Assembly: GCA_023427085.1 (NCBI GenBank)
Contig: JAEZBO010000188.1
Location: forward strand, 1-15,811
DNA: 15,811 nt
Direction: 5' to 3'
Origin: Pseudomonadota bacterium
GTDB taxonomy: Bacteria > Pseudomonadota > Gammaproteobacteria > Burkholderiales > Burkholderiaceae_B
A program made the translations under genes and the position numbers. Under the pieces are notes generated by a model. That model had not been told where the DNA came from. It searched no databases and was given only the letters and a program-made list of their open reading frames with translations. Each line of letters opens with the position of its first letter. Positions within the stretch are counted from its first letter, which is position 1. This document shows positions 7,167 to 12,809 of the stretch, one piece after another.

Positions 7167-8015
7167 ATGATCAAGAAGCTGCTGGGCGCCGCGGCGATGG
7201 CGCTGGGCTGCACGGCCGTGTACGCGGCCGGCAGCGACTTCCCGCTCGAGCGCGCCCCCAAGCAGGTCAACGACCTGGCCTCGCTGCAGAACGGCGCCAA
7301 GCTGTTCGTCAACAACTGTCTGAACTGTCATAGCGCTAACGTGATGCGCTACAACAAGCTGGCCGAGATCGGCCTGAGCGACGACCAGATCCGCGACAAC
7401 CTGCTGTTCACCGGCGAACGGGTCGGCGACATGATGCGCATCGCCATGTCGCCGGCCGACGCCGGCCGCTGGCTGGGCACTGCCGCGCCCGACCTGTCGC
7501 TGATCACCAAGGCCAAGTCGATCAACGCCGGCCCCAGCGGCGCCGACTACGTCTACACCTACATGCGCACGTTCTACCGCGACGCGTCCAAGCCGACCGG
7601 CTGGGACAACCTGGTGTTCCCCAGCGTCGGCATGCCGCATGTGATGTGGGCCGACCAGGGTCCGCGCGAGCTGACTCGCACGCAGGTGCGCCAGACCACC
7701 GGCAAGGACGGCGCCCAGGGCTGGGAGCGCGTCACCACGGTCTACGACGCGCAGGGCTACAGCACCGTCAACCGCGAACCGCTGGCCAACTACACCGGCC
7801 ACGGCTCGGTCGAGCACCGCTTCAAGCCGCTCAACGTGGCGCAGGCCCAGCAGTACGACCGCGACGTCGCCGACCTGACCAACTTCCTGAGCTGGGTGGC
7901 GGATCCGGTCCAATTGCAGCGCAAGCGCCTGGGCGTCTGGGTGCTGCTTTTCCTGGGTCTTTTCCTGGTCGTGGCCTGGCGCTTGAATGCTTCCTACTGG
8001 AAACACGTAAAATAG
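7167..8015 (+). CDS. petC: PetC, cytochrome c1 of the bc1 complex
   Basis: This c-type cytochrome, 282 residues from this start, passes electrons from the Rieske centre to soluble cytochrome c in the periplasm. A Sec signal peptide (residues 1-21, ending AVYA-A) is followed by the heme attachment motif CLNCH (51-55). Met156 in GMPHVM is a plausible sixth heme ligand. A C-terminal anchor (about 256-272, VWVLLFLGLFLVVAW) ends in a short basic tail, as in other c1 proteins. Several in-frame ATGs exist (7131, 7152, 7161, 7167). 7167 is preferred because it gives a clean signal peptide and has GGA six bases upstream, but 7152 or 7161 are possible. It is the last gene of petABC. Confidence 0.96.
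   Translation: MIKKLLGAAAMALGCTAVYAAGSDFPLERAPKQVNDLASLQNGAKLFVNNCLNCHSANVMRYNKLAEIGLSDDQIRDNLLFTGERVGDMMRIAMSPADAGRWLGTAAPDLSLITKAKSINAGPSGADYVYTYMRTFYRDASKPTGWDNLVFPSVGMPHVMWADQGPRELTRTQVRQTTGKDGAQGWERVTTVYDAQGYSTVNREPLANYTGHGSVEHRFKPLNVAQAQQYDRDVADLTNFLSWVADPVQLQRKRLGVWVLLFLGLFLVVAWRLNASYWKHVK
7983..8013 (+). promoter_or_regulatory. Possible sspA promoter at the end of petC
   Basis: TTGAAT (7983-7988) and TAAAAT (8008-8013) match the sigma-70 boxes fairly well, but the spacer is 19 bases, longer than ideal. The site overlaps the last petC codons. A transcript from here would carry the hairpin at 8061-8093 in its leader. Confidence 0.35.
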
Positions 8016-8060
8016 CGGTCTTACCACCGCGCCGGGCCTCGCAAGAGCCCCGGCGTCCGG

Positions 8061-8096
8061 GGCCAGCGGCGGCGATTTCGGCCGGCGCTGGCCTTT
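8061..8096 (+). terminator. Hairpin between petC and sspA, likely terminator or attenuator
   Basis: GGCCAGCG (8061-8068) pairs with CGCTGGCC (8086-8093). After one G-G mismatch the stem continues for four more base pairs (CGGC 8070-8073 with GCCG 8081-8084) around a 7-base loop. TTT, then CGCTTT, follows. The U-run is short, so termination may be partial. The site lies in the presumed sspA leader, 31 bases before the sspA start. Confidence 0.55.
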
Positions 8097-8127
8097 CGCT
8101 TTGATCTTCAAGGATGGAATCCCCGCC

Positions 8128-8739
8128 ATGATGGTGCTTTATTCCGGAACCACGTGCCCGTTCTCCCAACGCTGCCGGTTCGTGTTGTTCGAAAAAGGCA
8201 TGGATTTCGAGATCCGTGACATCGACCTGTACAACAAGCCCGAAGACATCTCGGTGATGAACCCCTACGGCCAGGTGCCCATCCTGGTCGAACGCGACCT
8301 CGTGCTGTACGAGTCGAACATCATCAACGAGTACATCGACGAGCGCTTCCCGCACCCACAGCTGATGCCGGCCGATCCGGTCATGCGCGCACGCACGCGG
8401 CTGTTCCTGTACAACTTCGAGAAAGAGCTGTTTTCGCACGTCGCCGTGCTCGAGGACCGCATCGGCCGCCCCGACGAAAAGAAGCTCGAGCGCGCCCGCG
8501 CCAGCATCCGCGACCGTCTGGCGCAACTGGCCCCGATGCTGCTCAAGAGCAAGTACATGCTGGGCGAAGAGTTCTCGATGCTGGACGTCGCCGTCGCGCC
8601 GCTGCTGTGGCGCCTGGATCACTACGGCATCGAGCTGCCCAAGAACGCCGCGCCGATCCAGAAGTACGCCGAGCGCATCTTCTCGCGCCCGGCCTACATC
8701 GAAGCGCTGACGCCGTCCGAAAAAGTGATGCGCCGTTAA
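8128..8739 (+). CDS. sspA: SspA, stringent starvation protein A (RNA polymerase-associated)
   Basis: This 203-residue glutathione S-transferase-fold protein lacks transferase activity in studied members, binds RNA polymerase and affects stationary-phase and virulence gene expression. The thioredoxin-like N-terminal half begins MMVLYSGTTCPFSQRCRFVL, includes NPYGQVPILVE (45-55) and ends with the conserved ERFPHPQLMP (72-81). Its PHP motif (75-77) matches a functionally important surface of E. coli SspA. An all-helical C-terminal half follows, with the GST-like MLDVAVAPLLWR. ATG at 8128 is used because family members start MMVLYSG or similar; a TTG at 8101 would add residues that resemble nothing in the family. 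sspB begins three bases after its stop, so the two form an operon. Confidence 0.96.
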   Translation: MMVLYSGTTCPFSQRCRFVLFEKGMDFEIRDIDLYNKPEDISVMNPYGQVPILVERDLVLYESNIINEYIDERFPHPQLMPADPVMRARTRLFLYNFEKELFSHVAVLEDRIGRPDEKKLERARASIRDRLAQLAPMLLKSKYMLGEEFSMLDVAVAPLLWRLDHYGIELPKNAAPIQKYAERIFSRPAYIEALTPSEKVMRR

Positions 8740-8742
8740 GCC

Positions 8743-9231
8743 ATGGGCGAGATCTCGACCAAGCCGTACCTGATCCGCGCACTGCACGAGTGGTGCACGG
8801 ACAACGGCTATACGCCGTACATCGTGGTCACGACCGACGCCCACACGCTGGTGCCGGTCGCCCACGTGCAGGACGGCCAGATCACGCTGAACATCGGCAC
8901 GCTGGCCACCAACCGGCTGTCGCTGGGCAACGAACTGATCGAGTTCGAGGCACGCTTCTCGGGCATCACCGAACGCGTGTCGGTGCCGGTGGCGTCGGTA
9001 TCGGCCATCTACGCACGCGAGACCGGCGCCGGCATGGGCTTCGAGGTCCAGCCCTACGAGCCGGGCCTGGACGGCAACGCCGCGCTCGCGGCCGACGATG
9101 CCGCCGCGCCGCTATTGACCGCGGCCGAGCTGAGCACGGCACCGGCCGACGACGAGTCTGCCCCGGTCGGCGACGAGCCCCGGGATGGTGGCGACGAACC
9201 CAAGCGGCCGCACCTGACCATCGTCAAATAA
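8743..9231 (+). CDS. sspB: SspB, ClpXP adaptor for SsrA-tagged proteins
   Basis: This 162-residue protein delivers SsrA-tagged polypeptides from stalled ribosomes to the ClpXP protease. The folded substrate-binding domain is about residues 1-107 (starting MGEISTKPYLIRALHEWC, with YIVV and the conserved core NIGTLATNRLSLGNELIEF). An acidic, Ala/Pro-rich flexible linker (about 108-150) follows. The C-terminus RPHLTIVK closely resembles the E. coli SspB ClpX-docking tail RPALRVVK. All three functional parts are therefore present. It lies directly behind sspA. A G/C-rich hairpin without a U-run follows its stop. Confidence 0.97.
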   Translation: MGEISTKPYLIRALHEWCTDNGYTPYIVVTTDAHTLVPVAHVQDGQITLNIGTLATNRLSLGNELIEFEARFSGITERVSVPVASVSAIYARETGAGMGFEVQPYEPGLDGNAALAADDAAAPLLTAAELSTAPADDESAPVGDEPRDGGDEPKRPHLTIVK

Positions 9232-9239
9232 GCCGCCAC

Positions 9240-9258
9240 GCGCCGGTTCGCCCGGCGC
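9240..9258 (+). terminator. Hairpin after sspB, weak terminator candidate
   Basis: A perfect 7-bp stem, GCGCCGG (9240-9246) and CCGGCGC (9252-9258), with loop TTCGC begins eight bases after the sspB stop. No T-run follows, so intrinsic termination is uncertain. Confidence 0.35.
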
Positions 9259-9259
9259 A

Positions 9260-9288
9260 TGGCAAGCGGGCGCCCGAGCCGATACAAT
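9260..9288 (+). promoter_or_regulatory. Possible promoter of tRNA-Thr
   Basis: TACAAT (9283-9288) is a good -10 box, 38 bases before the tRNA 5' end. TGGCAA (9260-9265) at 17-bp spacing is a weak -35. The tRNA might instead be co-transcribed with sspAB. Confidence 0.35.
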
Positions 9289-9326
9289 GCCGCCCGTGCC
9301 GGCCGCCACTTGGCCGTTCCACACCT

Positions 9327-9402
9327 GCCGGTGTAGCTCAGTTGGTAGAGCAGCGCACTTGTAATGCGAAGGTCGAGGGTTCGATTCCTTTCACCGGCAC
9401 CA
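9327..9402 (+). tRNA. thrT: tRNA-Thr, anticodon UGU
   Basis: The 76 bases fold as a standard cloverleaf. The acceptor arm is GCCGGTG (9327-9333) with CACCGGC (9392-9398), followed by A and a genome-encoded CCA. The D-loop region reads AGCTCAGTTGGTAGAG. The anticodon loop is CTTGTAA (9358-9364) with TGT at 9360-9362, and the T-loop contains GGTTCGATTCC. UGU reads ACA and other ACN threonine codons. tRNA genes are common integration sites, which matters because the next genes differ in composition. The symbol is generic. Confidence 0.97.
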
Positions 9403-9504
9403 CTTCCTGCATCAGCCAAGCCCTCGCCGCACGGCGCACACGACAACGCGGGCTCAGGCTCGTCTCGCGGCCATTCGGCCGGACCTCATTGGCGTAGCCG
9501 GTAC

Positions 9505-9533
9505 TACCCGGTCGTGCGGTGCGATGCTAGAGT
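9505..9533 (+). promoter_or_regulatory. Possible extended -10 promoter for the GAF gene
   Basis: TGCTAGAGT (9525-9533) matches an extended -10 (TGn plus TAGAGT) and lies about 53 bp upstream of the GAF start. The -35 position (TACCCG) is poor. The 183 bases between the tRNA and the GAF gene otherwise show only a small CGGCC-ATTC-GGCCG hairpin (9468-9481). Confidence 0.25.
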
Positions 9534-9585
9534 CGAATCCCGTCCGGCCCGTCCCTGCTGGACAGCACTCGCGCGGAGACTGATC

Positions 9586-10347
9586 TTGAAGGCTGCTGCT
9601 TCCATCCCTGGCGCCAGCACTCCGTCGTACTGGAAAAGCAGGCGCTTCGCCGAACTGTGCTTCTGCGTGCCGCCCATCATTGGCGCCATCGTGGTGACGA
9701 TCCGCTTGTGGGGCGAACCCAGCCTGCCGACGTGGCTGGGGCCGCTATCGGCGTTTGGCATCGTGTGGCTGGTGATCGGTGCTGCCCTGAAGATCTCCGC
9801 GGCCGCCAAGGCCGACCAGAAGGACGCGCCCGACATCGTTCACGAAGGTCTGTACGCGGCGGTAGCGACGCTGCAGGCCATGCTGTCGCACTATTGTGAA
9901 AAGGTCGGCTGCGGTGGCGACATCCGTGCGACTTTCCACCGTGTCGTTCCCCCCATCGATGACCCCGAGCACATCGAACAGATCATTCCCTACGTTGGCA
10001 CCGACGATGGCGGCATGGGCCGCAAATTCGCCATCGGGATGGGCATCACCGGACGAGCCATCCGGCAAAAGTCGGCGCTCATCATGTCCAGCGAGAGTCC
10101 GACCGAAAAGGATCATCGGACCGAACTGATCTCCAGATGGGGCTACACCGAAGCCAGGGCCAGCGCGTTGAAATCGGGTCGCTATTCCGCCGCTGCGCTG
10201 CCCATACTCGGCGATGCTGGACGCCGGACATTGGGCGTGGTGTACTTGGACTCGAGTGAACGGGCAGTATTCGAGCGCGAGGATGTGCTTCAGATACTGG
10301 GTGTCGGCTGCGACGCCATTAGCAACTTCGTCACGAGAAGGTATTGA
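9586..10347 (+). CDS. Membrane-anchored GAF-domain protein, unknown function
   Basis: This 253-residue protein has two hydrophobic segments near the N-terminus (about 21-40 and 51-71), then a GAF-like domain (about 85-247). The strongest GAF features are RKFAIGMGITGRAIRQKSAL (146-165) and YSAAALPILGD (200-210), with LGVVYLDSSE (216-225) near the end. GAF domains sense small molecules, redox state or light, or mediate dimerisation. No kinase, cyclase or other output domain is present, so it would have to signal through a partner. TTG at 9586 is chosen because GGAG (9575-9578) lies seven bases upstream; there is no better in-frame ATG. The 63-residue gene starts one base after its stop, implying an operon. 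Base composition is lower in GC than the core genes around it and it follows a tRNA gene, so acquisition is plausible. I do not recognise the family. Confidence 0.75.
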   Translation: MKAAASIPGASTPSYWKSRRFAELCFCVPPIIGAIVVTIRLWGEPSLPTWLGPLSAFGIVWLVIGAALKISAAAKADQKDAPDIVHEGLYAAVATLQAMLSHYCEKVGCGGDIRATFHRVVPPIDDPEHIEQIIPYVGTDDGGMGRKFAIGMGITGRAIRQKSALIMSSESPTEKDHRTELISRWGYTEARASALKSGRYSAAALPILGDAGRRTLGVVYLDSSERAVFEREDVLQILGVGCDAISNFVTRRY

Positions 10348-10348
10348 T

Positions 10349-10540
10349 ATGAGCTCCCAAACCGCCAAGGCGTCGTGGAAATTCTTCGACGGCAGCGTGG
10401 TCGTTTCCCAGCCGGGGTCGTCGATCACCGTGCGTGAACTGATCTTGACGGACCGCGGCCGCAAGGCCATCACGACCAGCAGCAAGGGCATCCAGCAAGG
10501 GGCGACCGAAATGGCCGGCCCCAGGCCCAAGGCAAAATAG
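10349..10540 (+). CDS. 63-residue protein coupled to the GAF gene, unknown function
   Basis: The ATG lies one base after the stop of the GAF gene. A ribosome-binding sequence, GAGAAGG (10334-10340), sits inside the end of that gene, so the two are probably made together. The soluble-looking protein has a likely beta-rich core (WKFFDGSVVVSQPGSSITVR, residues 10-29), then ELILTDRGRKAITT and a basic, Gly/Pro/Lys tail. There are no cysteines, signal peptide or membrane segment. It is followed 25 bases later by a strong terminator, so this two-gene unit has a clear end. I do not recognise the family. A role as partner or output of the GAF protein is an inference from position only. Confidence 0.7.
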   Translation: MSSQTAKASWKFFDGSVVVSQPGSSITVRELILTDRGRKAITTSSKGIQQGATEMAGPRPKAK

Positions 10541-10565
10541 CCCGCGCCATCGCGCCAGCAAAACC

Positions 10566-10591
10566 AACCGCCTTCAGGGCGGTTTTGTTTT
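10566..10591 (+). terminator. Rho-independent terminator after the GAF operon
   Basis: AACCGCC (10566-10572) and GGCGGTT (10578-10584) form a 7-bp stem with a 5-base loop, followed by a TTTTGTTTT tract (tracking from the stem's last T residues). On the minus strand the same stem is followed by GG then TTTT, so it may also serve the convergent rnk gene. Confidence 0.88.
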
Positions 10592-10616
10592 GCCGGCCGC
10601 TAGCGCGGCGCCGCGC

Positions 10617-11030
10617 TCACAGCGCGAATTCGCCGTTGGCCTCGGGCTGGAACAGCAGCGCGTCGATCCGCAGGCTGGCGGGTTGGCCGTCGGCATCGGT
10701 CCAGGTCACGGTCTCGCCGACGCGCCGGCCCAGCAGCTCGCCGCCGATCGGCGACAGCACCGACAGGAAACCCTTGGCCAGGTCGGCCTCGTGCGGATAG
10801 CACAGCGTGATCTCGCGCGGCTCGCCGCCATGGTCGCGCACTTGCAGGCGCGTGTTGACGGTGACGACGTCGGCCGGCATCTCGCGCGGCATCAGGAAGT
10901 CGCCTTCGTCGAAGGCCTCGACGACGGTGTGCGGATTGCCGTCGGCGGTCGGAAAGCGCGCCGCCAGGCGTTCGACACGCACGCGGTCGAGTTCGGAAAA
11001 GATACGTTCGGTGTTCGAGGGATGGGACAT
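10617..11030 (-). CDS. rnk: Rnk, GreA/GreB-fold regulator of nucleoside diphosphate kinase
   Basis: This 137-residue protein is almost the same length as E. coli Rnk (136). It has a short N-terminal helical part (about 1-48) and a GreA/GreB C-terminal FKBP-like domain (about 52-130). Conserved Rnk-type sequence includes EMPADVVTVNTRLQVRD (50-66), LSVLSPIGGELLGRRVGE and the C-terminal FQPEANGEFAL. Rnk binds RNA polymerase near the secondary channel, competing with Gre factors, and was named for its effect on nucleoside diphosphate kinase levels. The N-terminal part is shorter than a true GreA coiled coil, so transcript-cleavage activity is not expected. The start at 11030 has GGAG six to nine bases upstream. 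It is convergent with the GAF operon and has a long, structured leader. Confidence 0.92.
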   Translation of the reverse strand: MSHPSNTERIFSELDRVRVERLAARFPTADGNPHTVVEAFDEGDFLMPREMPADVVTVNTRLQVRDHGGEPREITLCYPHEADLAKGFLSVLSPIGGELLGRRVGETVTWTDADGQPASLRIDALLFQPEANGEFAL

Positions 11031-11071
11031 GCAAGACTCCGGATAGACAAAAACGGGGAAGGTTCTGGTCT

Positions 11072-11119
11072 GGCCCGGCGGCGGGCTCCCGCGAGGGAGT
11101 GGGTGGATGCCGCCGGGCC
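11072..11119 (-). other. Nested perfect hairpin in the rnk leader
   Basis: GGCCCGGCGGC (11072-11082) and GCCGCCGGGCC (11109-11119) form a perfect 11-bp stem. Its 26-base interior contains a second perfect stem, CTCCC (11086-11090) with GGGAG (11095-11099), around a 4-base loop. The element lies 42-89 bases upstream of the rnk start and immediately after the stop of a 38-codon frame on the same strand. On the minus strand a GTTTTTG run follows 19 bases after the stem, which is too far for a standard terminator. Confidence 0.6.
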
Positions 11120-11235
11120 TAGGAATCTGCGGCGGTGCGCGGGAACGAATCGAACGGGCGCGGGCCGATCGCCAGCGCGCGCGGGGCGCGGCGCGAGGCA
11201 GGCACTGCAGCGGCGATGAGGCGGGCCACGTTCAT
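11119..11235 (-). CDS. Possible 38-residue protein upstream of rnk
   Basis: An ATG frame of 38 codons ends in TAG at 11121-11119, abutting the nested hairpin. The product begins MNVARLIAAAVPASRR and ends RPFDSFPRTAADS; it is basic and rich in Ala, Arg and Pro. No ribosome-binding site is evident and in such GC-rich DNA short frames arise by chance, so support is weak. The regular position before a hairpin and rnk makes it worth recording as a leader peptide or small gene. Confidence 0.25.
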   Translation of the reverse strand: MNVARLIAAAVPASRRAPRALAIGPRPFDSFPRTAADS

Positions 11236-11307
11236 GCGGCTATGGTACCCCAGGCGCCGGCGCGCATCGTCCACGGCGGCCCGAGTGTAGCCACATGTGA
11301 GCGGGTC

Positions 11308-11336
11308 GCCTGTAGCGCGGCCGCCACGTCTAAAAT
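11308..11336 (+). promoter_or_regulatory. Possible promoter of the DUF2868-DUF3482 operon
   Basis: TAAAAT (11331-11336) is a good -10 box, 21 bases before the ATG. The -35 position (GCCTGT) is poor. It would give a very short leader. Confidence 0.3.
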
Positions 11337-11357
11337 TGCGGTCTTTTCGCGCAGGCG

Positions 11358-12809
11358 ATGCCGACGGGCATCGCGCCGCGCCCGACCGTCCACGACATCC
11401 TTATCCTCGCCTTGACACGCCAACGCCCTGCCCTGTCCAGCTTCTGGCTGGCCGAAACCCTGCGCCTGCGCGAGGCGCACTGGGGCCCGCTCGACGACGG
11501 CGACGCGGTGCGGCGCGCCCGTGCGCAGGGCGGCACGCTGCAGGACCGCATGCTGGCGCGCGCCGCGCTGCTGGCCGAGCAGCACGGCCTGGACCGCCGC
11601 GTGGCCGACTGGCGCCGCGCCAGCTGGCTGGCCCTGATCGTGCTGATGCTGCTGGCGCTGTCGGCCGGCGCCAGCGCGGCGATGAGCGCGCTGGGTGGCG
11701 GCGAACGGCCGGTCAACGTGATCTGGGCGGTCGGCGCGCTGCTGGGCCTGCACGCGGTCACCTTCGTGTTGTGGCCGATCGGCATGCTGGTGCACAGCAA
11801 CGGCGCCTGGCTGGGACAGGTCTGGCTGTGGGCCTCGCGCAAGCTGGCCCGCGGCCCCGACGCCGCGCTCGCGCCGCAGGCCTTCGCGACGCTGCTGGCA
11901 CGCCATGGCGGCTTGCGCTGGGTGCTCAGCGCGGTCACGCATGCGATCTGGCTGGCAGGACTGTCGGCCGCATTGGCGGCCTTGCTGGCGGCGCTGTCGA
12001 CGCGCCGTTATGCATTTGCGTGGGAAACCACCATCCTCGATCCCGACACCTTCGTCGGCCTGACCCAGGCGCTCGGCTGGCTGCCGCGGCAGCTGGGCTT
12101 CGCGGTGCCCGACGCCGCCGCCGTGCTGGCCAGCGACGGCCTGCAGAGCGTGCCGGCCGCGGTGCAGGCGCAGTGGTCGGGCTGGCTGGTCGGCGCGGTC
12201 GTGGTCTACGGCATCGCCCCCCGCCTGCTGGCCTTGCTGCTGTGCCTGGTGCAATGGCTGCGCGTGCGCGCCCGCATGCACCTGGATCCGGCCCTGCCCG
12301 GCCTGGCGGGCCTGCGCGAACGGCTCGAGCCCACCGTCGAACACCTGGGCGCCGACGGCCCGCAAGGCTCGCCCGACATGCCGCGCCACGCGCCCCTGCT
12401 GCCTGATGACGAACACCCCTGCAGCGGCCACGTGCTGGCCGGCATCGAGCTCCCGTCGGACCTGCCGTGGCCCAATCTGCCTGCCTCGGCCTTCGACGCC
12501 GGCATCATCGATACCCGCGAGCAGCGCCGCGCGCTGCTCGACCGGCTGGCGCAGACGCCGGCCACGCGCCTGTTGCTGGCCTGCGATGCGCGCCAGACGC
12601 CCGACCGCGGCACGCTGCGGCTGATCCTCGAACTGTCCGGCCACGCCGCCAGCACGCGGATCTGGCTGCGTGCCGGCGATCGCGCGCAGCCCGCCCGCCT
12701 GCAAGGCTGGCTGGATCAATTGCGGCAGGCCGGCCTGCCCGAGACCGCGATCTCGCGCGACGGCCACACCGCGCTGCACTGGTTGCTCGACGGAGAAGGC
12801 GATGCCTGA
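11358..12809 (+). CDS. DUF2868-type multi-pass membrane protein
   Basis: This protein, 483 residues from this start, has four clear hydrophobic segments (about 89-111, 120-145, 190-214 and 275-300). They are followed by a cytoplasmic-looking domain (about 340-483) with LLLACDARQTPDRGTLRLIL (405-424). The N-terminal block FWLAETLRLREAHWGPLDD (29-47) is, from memory, the conserved start of DUF2868 proteins. Function is unknown. The last eight bases overlap the start of the next gene, a GTPase-like protein, so the two are made together and probably act together; membrane protein plus GTPase recalls the YcjF/YcjX pair of enterobacteria in layout only. The start is uncertain: ATG 11358 lacks a good ribosome-binding site and in-frame TTG at 11412, just before the conserved block, is an alternative. 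Confidence 0.83.
   Translation: MPTGIAPRPTVHDILILALTRQRPALSSFWLAETLRLREAHWGPLDDGDAVRRARAQGGTLQDRMLARAALLAEQHGLDRRVADWRRASWLALIVLMLLALSAGASAAMSALGGGERPVNVIWAVGALLGLHAVTFVLWPIGMLVHSNGAWLGQVWLWASRKLARGPDAALAPQAFATLLARHGGLRWVLSAVTHAIWLAGLSAALAALLAALSTRRYAFAWETTILDPDTFVGLTQALGWLPRQLGFAVPDAAAVLASDGLQSVPAAVQAQWSGWLVGAVVVYGIAPRLLALLLCLVQWLRVRARMHLDPALPGLAGLRERLEPTVEHLGADGPQGSPDMPRHAPLLPDDEHPCSGHVLAGIELPSDLPWPNLPASAFDAGIIDTREQRRALLDRLAQTPATRLLLACDARQTPDRGTLRLILELSGHAASTRIWLRAGDRAQPARLQGWLDQLRQAGLPETAISRDGHTALHWLLDGEGDA

Larger units (their letters stand above)
11031..11357. other. 327-bp divergent intergenic region between rnk and the DUF2868 gene
   Basis: Apart from the nested hairpin, the doubtful 38-codon frame and a -10-like box listed separately, I see no gene or RNA family here. 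It should contain the divergent promoters of both genes. Confidence 0.7.

Noticed and set aside
5615..7315. A 566-codon minus-strand frame opposite petA-petB-petC.
   Set aside because: It overlaps three unmistakable bc1 genes, and its composition (many His, Asp, Gln and Arg) is typical of antisense frames.
9364..9585. An upstream extension of the GAF gene to an ATG at 9364.
   Set aside because: That ATG lies inside the tRNA, and the added residues look like translated non-coding DNA; TTG at 9586 has a good ribosome-binding site.
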